Part shown: positions 55,785 to 64,000 of the stretch, piece by piece
Numbering within the stretch: position 1 is the stretch's first letter
Layout: each line of letters opens with the position of its first letter
Source of the DNA: Inia geoffrensis
Lineage: Eukaryota > Chordata > Mammalia > Artiodactyla > Iniidae
Length of the DNA: 64,000 nucleotides
Reading direction: 5' to 3'
NCBI GenBank assembly: GCA_036417435.1
Contig: CM070917.1
Span: 58,502,436 to 58,566,435, forward strand
The notes under the pieces: model-generated
Database searches by the model: none
The model's input: the letters and a program-made list of their open reading frames with translations, nothing else
Told to the model about the DNA's origin: nothing
Made by a program: the position numbers and the translations under genes

Positions 55785-56368
55785 CCAGTGTTCATGGCAG
55801 CACTAATTATAACAGCCAAGACATGGAAGCAACCTAAGTGTCCATCTACAGATGAATGGATAAAGAAGATGTGGTATATATACACAATGGAATATTACTC
55901 AGCCATAAAAAAGAATGAAAAATGCCATTAGCAGCAACAAGGATGGACCTAGAGATTATCATACTAAGTGAAATAAGTCATATAGATAAAGACAAATATC
56001 ATATGATATCACTTATATGTGGAATCTTAAAAAATGGTACAAATGAATTTATCTACAAAACAGAAATAGACTCACAGGCATAGAAAACAAACTTATGGTT
56101 ACCAAAGCGGAATGGAGGGGAGGGATAAATTAGGAGTTTGAGATTAACAGATATATACTACTATATATAATATAGATAAACAACAAGGATCTACTGTATA
56201 GCACAGGGAACTATATTCAATATCTTGTAATAACCTATAATGGAAAAAGAATATATTTATATATATGTGTATATATACGTGTATATGTATATAAAACTGA
56301 ATCACTTTCCTGAAACTGACACAACGATACTGAATCAACTATACTTCAATATAAATAAATAAATAATG
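55785..56368 (+). mobile_element. Cetartiodactyl L1 3' end (younger)
   Basis: ccagtgttcatggcagcact, gatgaatggataaagaagat, acaatggaatattactcagc, aaacaaacttatggttacca, acaaggatctactgtatagc, acagggaactatattcaata, gatactgaatcaactatact and a (AAAT)n tail. Less diverged than the L1M pieces. Contains a (TA)n-rich internal stretch (56235-56300). Confidence 0.92.
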
Positions 56369-58892
56369 TATCCAGGAGGATATGAGTCGCTTATATGCAA
56401 ATACGGTGCCATTTTATATGAGAGTTGAGCATCCTCAGATTTTGGTATCCACAGGGGTCCTGGAACCAATCCACCATGGGCATGAGGAAGGACTGAATAG
56501 CCTCTAGATCTCATACAGACATAACATCCAAGACCCTCAGAGGGTTTCAAGCCTGTGGGCCTCCAAACATGTGTGTTTGCCCCGTATTAAAAGCTCCAAA
56601 AAGGAAAATTCCGTGCCTGCCTCTAAGCCAGCTGCTGTTGAAAGAGCCCCCAAGCCCCTCTGAACCCAAATCTCCTTATTCCTGCAGAATGTCCTTTCCC
56701 CTGAGAACCAGCTTGCAGCAGTGACCAGAGTTCTCCCAGAGGAATGAGGCCACAGTCACAAAACTGGGGGAAAATACTTCCCAGGGGCGCCCCCCACCCC
56801 CAGCCTCCACCCTCGGAGAGAGTGATGGTTTCTGGTCACCGGGCACGTGCCTGCACTTGTTTTTTCTGTTTCTAAAATAACCATCCTTAAAGAAATGCTT
56901 GTTCCTTACCACCCCCAGACCAAGATGTTCTGGACAATTCCCTCTCTTGGTTGGGTGGGGCCACAGCCTGGAAGACACTTCCTGCAAGCCTGCTCCGGCT
57001 GGAGGCCCAATTCTGCTCTGGGCAACGATACAGCCCCGCCCCCATTGCCGGTCCTGACCTTCTGTTGCCCATGGTGGAGGTGCCTGGGCTCCATCTTGCA
57101 TCCGAGGGCGTCTGTGTAAACAAAAGATCCCAGATGCCTTTGCTCCAAGGCTACTGCAGGAAGGGAGCCTGGGAAACATAGCAGCAGAGCCCATAGGGCA
57201 AAGGGACAGCTGACCTCAAGTCCAGCTCCTCTCAGCGGTCGTGGCAAAGGCAGCCCAGGACCTGCCTGGACAGCCCCCAGCCCAATCCTGCCCAGCCTGC
57301 CCAGGAAGGGCCTCGGACATCAGTCTGGCTGCAGGCTTCTCATCCAACCAAACCTACCCGTTGACCTAACAGGGGTGACATGTCCCACTGAGGATGCAGG
57401 ATACAGGGCTCAGCCACAGCCTCCTGAAGGGTCAGGTTTGCCGAGCTCTTCCTGGTGAATGGGAAACCCAACAGGGATGTTGCTTTCCAAGGTTAAACCC
57501 ACTCACTCGCTGAAGCGGCCCCGTCGTTTGGTAAGACACGAGAAGTGGTGCATTGTGGGCATGCAGGCCCCACTCATCCTTCAAAACAGCAGTTCTGCCT
57601 TGAGCCCGTGCTTTCTCAGGTGGCAGGGGTGGACTTTGTCCTCTCCTTTGTCCTCTGATGCAGATCTCGGGGTGAGGATGCTCTGCAGGCAGGGGCTCTG
57701 GAAAATGTCCTGGGGGCTATGGAGCCACGTGGTTGTGTTGAGGATTTGGGGCCGAGGGGCCTGCTCTTAAGCTCTGATTCGAAACTGTGCATTTGTGACA
57801 ATCAAAAACATCCGCTTGGGCTGGACATATATCTGGGAGGATGATCAGAGATCTTGCACTCAAGAAGTGAATGCATTCTTGCAACGTGGAGCTTATGCCC
57901 ATCGTGCCCTAGAAGTACAAGGTCTGAGACCAGTGTACAAAGCTAGTGATGGATGGCTTTGGGCCCAAAGTGGGTGGATGCGAACCCAACAGCACCTTTG
58001 CTGCCTTTGCACCCCGCCCCCTGCATTGGGACCATGCAGGAATTGGCACTGCAGTGATTTATGCAAGTGCTAATCAAAAGCTTTTATTTTCTGACTATCT
58101 CTCCATTTGATGGATGTCAGATGCCAGTGCAGTCAAAATATAAACAGATTCCAGTCGGAACATTTCAAAGAAGAAACTAGCCGTTCCAGAGAGCAGAGGA
58201 CAGCGCCCCTTACGCCGCCTGGCAAAGAGTTTCATTGGGGAAAATTATTTTTCATCACCTTTTTGCTTTCTATTTAAATTAAGCTTCACCAAGCAAGTTT
58301 GGCAGCAACGGAGGGCTCCTAATTTGGTCCCCCTTGACCTCCGCTGCCTTGACTGGCAGTTTGTTGCCGGGCAGGAAGTTGTGCCCGCGAGGTAGGAGCA
58401 GCAGAACAAATGCCCTAGGACAGCTCTGCGTCCCCCAGGGACCCCAGCGGAGCGGGGAGAGCACGCAATTAGAGAGGTCTTCACACAGAAAGTTAATTAG
58501 CTACTAAATAGCACTTAGCGCAGTTTACGATGGGAAATGCATGTCTGAAAAGCAAATGGAGACCAGTGAATAATGGCGGCCACAAGATGGGTGGGGGGGG
58601 AGGGTCCAGGCCGCTGGCACTTCACCCCTCAGGCCTGACTCAACGCCAGGGACTCGGGACTTGGGGCCTGCGTTCCCTCAAGGGTGGAGGGCAGGAACCC
58701 AAGATGGCCCAGTCCACGTGCCCAGGAGCTGTCCCCTCTGAGAATGAGGGCCAGGCACCCCAGGACCAGGCAGGGCAGGATACCCCCCAAGACTCCGCCT
58801 GACCTTGGAGTGGCTGTCCTGCCTCCAACGTGCTGTCCAGCTTCCCAGTCATAGAAGTTAGTTCAGTATGCCTTCAGTTCCTGGGAACTGTA

Positions 58893-59338
58893 TGTGTGCT
58901 GGGTTGAAGGGCGTCCCCCCAAGTTCATGTCCCCCCAGAAGCTCAGAGCAGAACCGTCTTGGGAAGGGTCTTTGCAGATAGAATTAAGGCAAGGATCAAA
59001 ACGAGATTATACTGGATTAGGGTGGGCCCTACATCCAGTAAGTGTCCTTATAAAAGACAGAAAAGGACACCCAGACATGGGGCGCAGCCCGTGTGACAGG
59101 AGGCAGAGATCCGAAGTGATGCCGCTGCAAATCTAGGAACTGGGAGGGTTGCCAGAGCTGCCAGAAGCAGGGAGAGGCAGGGAGGACTCTGTCCTGGAGC
59201 CTTCAGAGGGAGCACGGCCCTATGGACACCTTGATTTTGGACTTCTGGCCTCCAGGAGTGTGAGAGAAGAGATTCTGTTGTTTTAAGGCACCCGGTTTGT
59301 GATGATTTGTTAAGGCAGCCCTGGGAAACGAATAGTGT
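58893..59338 (+). mobile_element. MLT1-type MaLR LTR, near complete
   Basis: tgctgggttgaagggcgtcc, gaagggtctttgcagataga, tactggattagggtgggccc, gtgtccttataaaagacaga, gagccttcagagggagcacg, accttgattttggacttctg, gttgttttaaggcacccggt and cagccctgggaaacgaatag. Best preserved MLT1 in the window. Confidence 0.93.
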
Positions 59339-59614
59339 AGGGGCCACACTAGAGCCCCACCTCGGTCCGTGGGAGGCCCGGCACGGGTGCTGGTGTCTGA
59401 GGCCAGAGATGGGTTGGTGGCCAGGAGAAAAACAGGGGCTCCAGAAGGGTGGGGGAGATGTCAGGGCCGCCCTTGTGTTGTTACATCCCAGTGTTGACTT
59501 TCATATGCTCGTTTGACCTACTTGATTTATTTGCCTGCTGAAACTGTGGGTTGATTGCTTGCGGCAGGTTTTTTGCTTTTTGTTTGTTTTAGCCTTTGAT
59601 GTTTTTAATGACTT

Positions 59615-60780
59615 GGAGGGCTTTTTCTTTTTTAATTATAAAAGTAACACCTGCTTACTAAAGAAATTTTGGAAAACAGGAAAAAGATAAAACAAGGGGG
59701 TTAAATCCTACCTGCAACCAACACAGCCGTTGTGAGCATTTTGGTGTATTGCCTCTGGCCTTGTGATTGTTTTTATTTTTTTGTTTCTGACGCCTAAGTG
59801 ATTTTACAGAGTTGCAGACGTGCTGTGTGTAAAATTTGGTTTCGTGGTTTTTAAAATAATAATTTAAAATGTTGTTATGTTGAATACATGCAAAAAACAT
59901 ACATAACATGTAAACAATGCAACATAATAATAAAATGCTCCCCCATTACCCGTCGCACAGCTACACAACAGAACTGACCCAGCCACTGCAACCGCTTCCT
60001 CTGCTGGAATCCAGACTCTAGAAGGAATCACTTTCTGGAATGCCGTGGGCATCATTTCCTCCCTCTTTCAAGGCGGGTTGTCCACATCTGTATACTTATC
60101 CCAACAACACATGTTTAGTTCTGTCTGATTTTGAGAATTATTAAAATGTCAGCGTCCTCTGCGACCTTCTGTGACCCAGGTCTGTGTCTAAGATCGTGCT
60201 GTGCATTTCTTGTGACTGCTGTGAGGTACCCCAAGCTGTAACTATTCCCCAGATCGTCCATCCATGTTGCTGGCAATCGCCATTTGGTGTGTATTCGGGG
60301 ATTTTCTCTATGACAATTCTTGCGCCCATCTTTGATGCAGGGAGAGAATCCCTCTGGGATATGTGTGCTCAGCTTCACAAGATGCACCCATGTTTTACAC
60401 CGGCAATGGGCTGGCTTACACTCGCCCCCCCACCAGGATTGTGTGAGTTCTGTCCTGCTATTTTCAGTTCATGTCCTATTGTAAATTCTTCCCATGTCTT
60501 CTTAATGGCCATCATTTTTAATGCCTACTTAATATCCTATTGGGTAGATATATGACATTTCACTTGACCATGCACCTTTCATGGACATTGAGTTGTTTCC
60601 AATTTTCTGCTCATCCTATGAGAAACCTGCCTGGGCTTGGTGCTGGTACACAAATAGGATTATTCCTCCAGTGGGTTCCCAGAAACAGAATCAAAGAGGG
60701 GAACATTTTCAATTCTTGAAACATGTTGCCAATTATTGCTTTAAAAGTTTGAGCCTTGGTTATGGAGAAATTCACAGATG
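59615..60780 (+). mobile_element. Old LINE-derived region (L1ME/L2-like), composite
   Basis: ttataaaagtaacacctgct, atggacattgagttgtttcc, ggattattcctccagtgggt and tcttgaaacatgttgccaat are phrases typical of old LINE 3' ends. Family and strand are uncertain; the strand given is nominal. Confidence 0.4.
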
Positions 60781-60794
60781 AGCACAAAGGTGTA

Positions 60795-60912
60795 AATATT
60801 TGTATACACACACATACACACAGAGGTTCCACATATACACGTGTGCAAAGGTCTGATGTGTAATTTTGTGCATGCACAAAGGTTTAATGCATACACACGC
60901 ACACACACTGAA
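60795..60912. repeat. Imperfect (CA)n microsatellite
   Basis: tatacacacacatacacaca, gtgcatgcacaaagg and catacacacgcacacacact. A second (TG)n run (about 61138-61175) lies 230 bp further right. Confidence 0.85.
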
Positions 60913-62302
60913 GTTCAGTGTGATATTGTTTATTTTACAAAAAAATAAAAACAGGAACCATCCCCCAAGTTTTTGTCTATAGAGAATGTTTAAATAAATA
61001 CATGGGACCTGAAGCAGCCCTTAAAAAGAGGTGCGGCCGATCCGACATACTGACAGGACAAAGGCCATGAATATGGTAACTGAGAAAGAGCCAGTTGTAA
61101 TAGTATTGACAGCATGATCCTATTTCTGCTTTAACGCGTGTGCCTGTGTGTGCACGTGTGTGTGTGTGCACACGTAGAACAGCCGCACTGTTACCTGGGG
61201 TTACGATGGAGGGGTGGGATTGAGTCTGGGCTGAGGCTTGTGAAGGAACAAGAGACTTTACAGTTTTGCTTTACACGCCTCTGAGTGTCTGAATTTGTAA
61301 CAAGCACATTCCTTTTCCTATGAAAGAAGGGCTCATGGAGAGGGTAGAGATTTGACTGTTCACCCTGCCTGGGGCAGGAGGAGGTGCCGGCTTCATGGTA
61401 CACCTCCCAAAATTGGCTTCCACCCCTTTGGAAATAAATCATTGCTGATCCAAGGGCTAAAAACCATGCTCATTTGCATTTTTTTATGACCGAGGATTTT
61501 GAATACATTTCTGTATGTTTATTCATGTTGTTTCTTCTTTTGTGAAGTATGTGTAATTGGCCCATTTATCTCCTGGGGTCTTTGATTTTATAGAAGAGTG
61601 CATCCAAGAGACAAAGCCCTCATCTGAGGGTCTCCCAAAGCCTCCCACCAGTACCACCGTTTGGGGATTATTTACATGGAGACCAGGAGGCAGGGAGATA
61701 CACCATCTCCCTCGGATCCGCCACCCGTGAGGTTTGGTGTCCCTTGTACCTTGTAAACCAAACCAACTCCAAGGACAGGCAGTTGCTTGGCAGTCAAGGC
61801 CGACAGCGAGCTTCAGGGTTCGGCTGAGTCAGGCTGCTGGAGGATGTCAGTGTCACCCTGAGAAGCAGAGCTACCTAAGCCCATCCTCCCCAGGTTGATG
61901 AACAGCCATTTTGTTCTAAGAAGATTCTGTCGGCCAGCGTCCCCATCCTGGTTTGCCTTAAATACCCTGAGCCAAGCAGACCATGACTAGGTGCCAAAGG
62001 ATGATGTTGGTCAACGTGAAACCAGGCCCAGGGGACAAAGAAACAAGAATGGTGTGTAAGGGGCGTCATAGGGGAGGGAGGACAAGGATCCAAAGCAAGT
62101 TCTGTTTCAACATCACTCATGGGATGTGGTGCTATATACAGAATTCAGGTGTGTGGGGTCAACCATGTGGATGGAATTTAAGTGAACGTAAATGAATAGC
62201 CAGCACCCCATCCAAGAATGCAAAGCGATTTTTTATTTATTGTCATTATTATTTGCGGTTTGGGGTTAGGAGTGGTAGAGAATGGCAACCAACATCCCCC
62301 CC

Positions 62303-62344
62303 AGGGCCCCCCAGCACCCAGGGCCCCCCAGCACCCAGGGCCCA
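62303..62344 (+). repeat. 17-bp tandem repeat, about 2.5 copies
   Basis: agggccccccagcaccc at 62303-62319 and 62320-62336, both identical, followed by agggccca. Short array of identical units, so recently formed. Confidence 0.9.
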
Positions 62345-63634
62345 GTTGCTGACCCCTACCCTCAATACCAGCAGCTCCGAGTCAGCTCTGGTATGGGGTT
62401 CCCGAGTCACTCATGGCTCCCCTTCCAGCCTGCAGGGACTGAGGGCGCCGGGCCGTGCACGGAAGGGCACGGCAGGGCTGTCCCTGGGCCATCACTCTGA
62501 GTGTCCCAGATGGCATGTTGGAGAGAACCTTTCAGGACTGGCTGTCTCTACTACTGGGGCTCCTCAGTGGTCCACGGGAACCCAGACTGGCTGAAAGTGG
62601 GAAGGAGCCACATGGAGGGTGCAAAGCCCAAAGCTCAGAATCCAGAAGGTTCTGGCTCCCAGCTCTGCCCTCCCTCCCACCAGCTGTGCTTCTCAGCTCG
62701 TCCCTCAGTGTTTCTTGTTAGGAAAATGAAACGATTGGCCTCCTGACCTTTGAGGTGTTTCTGTGACCACATGCTCTTTCTCTGGACAGACCTTGCTTAC
62801 CCTGACCCATGACGCAGCACTGCAACCCACCACTGCCCTTCCCCCAGAAGCCTCTTTCGGGAGGGAGGGTCCAGCCCGACAGGTGGAGTCCACTGACACA
62901 CGGGATGGCCAAGCAGACCTTGCCGTGAAGCTGAGAGAGAAGGCGAACTTGGGCTGAAAGCCTGAAAAAGAGTTCATGAAATTTAATCAGATGCCTAAGG
63001 GGAACACCTAAATTTAGTCAACTTATTATTAGTATTCATTCCATTTTTAAATTGCCCAGGGGAACGTCACCGAAAAAGTTGGGAAACCATCAGCCTGATG
63101 ATGATGATTCTGTTCTGCAGACCTGGGGGACCTGCCAGGGGATTGCAGGGGTCCTGACCTACTGCACAGCCACCACCCCCAGCACCCACACTGTGAGCCA
63201 CTTTTCTGGGTGCAGGGGTGCATGACCCAGAGGGTCTGGGCAGAGTGGGTGCCCACAGTGGGGTCAGGCAAGCCTTCTTGTATTTGGTCATAACAGACGC
63301 ATACGGACTCACATCGACCTAGGCCTCATCAGCCCTAGGCTCTGGCCAATCGAGCCCCCCTGCCCACCCATAACAAGGCCCCTGGTCGGCGAACCCCTAG
63401 GCCCCCAAGAGTCTGCTCCTTGTTACGGAGTCTCTGGCCTCCACCTCTGCTGGTTCTGCAGTCTAGGGCGGGCTTTTTGGAGGAGGAGCATAGAGTCCCT
63501 TCCCACTCTAGGAAGGCCCGAGTGACTTGGGGCCCAATAGACAGTAGGTGACTTTTCGGGGCTGATGGCTGATTTCAGGAATTTTTGCAGAAAAATCATG
63601 CAAGATTAACATGGTGCCTTTTTTAAATTAAAAA

Positions 63635-64000
63635 AAAATTTTAATTGACATATAGTTGATTTACAATATTGTGTTAGTTTCAGGTATACAGCATAGTGAT
63701 TCGGTATTTTTGCAGATTATACTCCATTATAGGTTATTACAAGATAATGTGTATAATTCCCTGTGCTATACAATACATCCTTGTTGCTTATCTATTTTAC
63801 ATATAGTAGGTTGTATATGTTAACCCCATACCCCTTTTTTGTCCCTTCCCCTTTCCCTTTCCCCTTTGGTGACCACAAGTTTGTTTTCCATATCTGTGAG
63901 TCTGTTTCTGTTCTGCATATACATTCATTTGCATTATTTTTTAGATTCCACATATAAGTGATAACATACAGTATTTGTCTTTCTCTGACTTATTTCACTA
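63635..64000 (-). mobile_element. Cetartiodactyl L1 3' end, antisense, running off the window
   Basis: ttaattgacatatagttgat, tgtgttagtttcaggtatac, tgtataattccctgtgctat, ccttgttgcttatctatttt and aagtttgttttccatatctg are the reverse of the same family as 55785-56368. The 5' part lies right of the window. Confidence 0.92.

Larger units (their letters stand above)
37564..64000 (+). other. Large TBC1D16 intron (5' 26 kb) and its contents
   Basis: Starts at the GTGAGT donor after SESG and is not closed in the window. 37570-38500, 38720-39990, 40180-41480, 42000-42590, 42800-44630, 48440-51650, 52250-55280, 56380-58890 and 61200-63600 are mainly unique or too old to classify. Recognised repeats are listed separately. 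No further TBC1D16 exon (for example the LRFPDSNG or TBC-domain exons) was found. Confidence 0.75.

Noticed and set aside
57795..58073. A 92-codon frame starting MTIKNIRLGWTYIWEDD, considered as a small gene or exon
   Set aside because: No splice-supported neighbours, no recognised family, and the 3' part is Cys/Pro-rich random sequence. Not enough to call.
58890..59340. Possible endogenous retrovirus gene content next to the MaLR LTRs
   Set aside because: All five MaLR pieces are solitary or partial LTRs; no gag or pol-like frame lies beside them.
1..64000. CRISPR array, operon, phage or plasmid features
   Set aside because: The DNA is clearly vertebrate: spliced genes, SINE/LINE/LTR repeats and a CpG island. 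No regularly spaced identical repeats with unique spacers occur.

Overview
The window is nuclear DNA from a placental mammal, most likely a cetacean and probably a toothed whale. It contains many tRNA-derived SINEs of the CHR type, recognisable by a head reading cctggtggcgcagtggttaag or cctggcggtccagtggt. There is no pig PRE-1 and no ruminant Bov-tA or BovB. MIR, MER5A, MER20, MER1-group, MLT1/MST and old L1M fragments supply the shared mammalian background. Genes are split by GT-AG introns and a CpG island lies between them. No bacterial, viral, CRISPR, tRNA or rRNA feature was seen.

Two protein genes lie head to head, in the same arrangement as on human 17q25.3. On the minus strand, from about 16.1 kb down to the left edge, are the first nine coding exons of CCDC40 (469 codons; the human protein is about 1,140 residues). 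CCDC40 is the coiled-coil partner of CCDC39 in the axonemal ruler of motile cilia. On the plus strand, from the CpG island rightwards, is TBC1D16, a Rab GTPase-activating protein. Its first two coding exons (33,884-34,061 and 36,966-37,563; 258 codons plus 2 nt) are present. Its catalytic TBC domain lies beyond the right edge.

Layout: 0-16.1 kb is CCDC40 exons and introns. About 15.7-17.45 kb is the divergent CpG-island promoter, with an AT-rich gap near 16.15-16.22 kb. About 17.4-33.8 kb is TBC1D16 intron 1, with MIR, MLT1, L1M and nested SINE insertions. 33.8-37.6 kb holds the two TBC1D16 coding exons. 37.6-64 kb is the start of a large TBC1D16 intron full of old L1, hAT and MLT1 copies and ending inside an antisense L1 3' end.

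No new biological system was found. The observations most worth a second look are regulatory. There is a near-consensus RFX X-box in the CpG island of the ciliary gene CCDC40. A strong-context upstream ATG in TBC1D16 overlaps the true start out of frame. A degenerate 31-bp minisatellite sits almost against a CCDC40 splice donor. Several nested transposon insertions can be ordered in time. All gene calls rest on exon-by-exon reading and comparison with remembered human proteins; no alignment was run.
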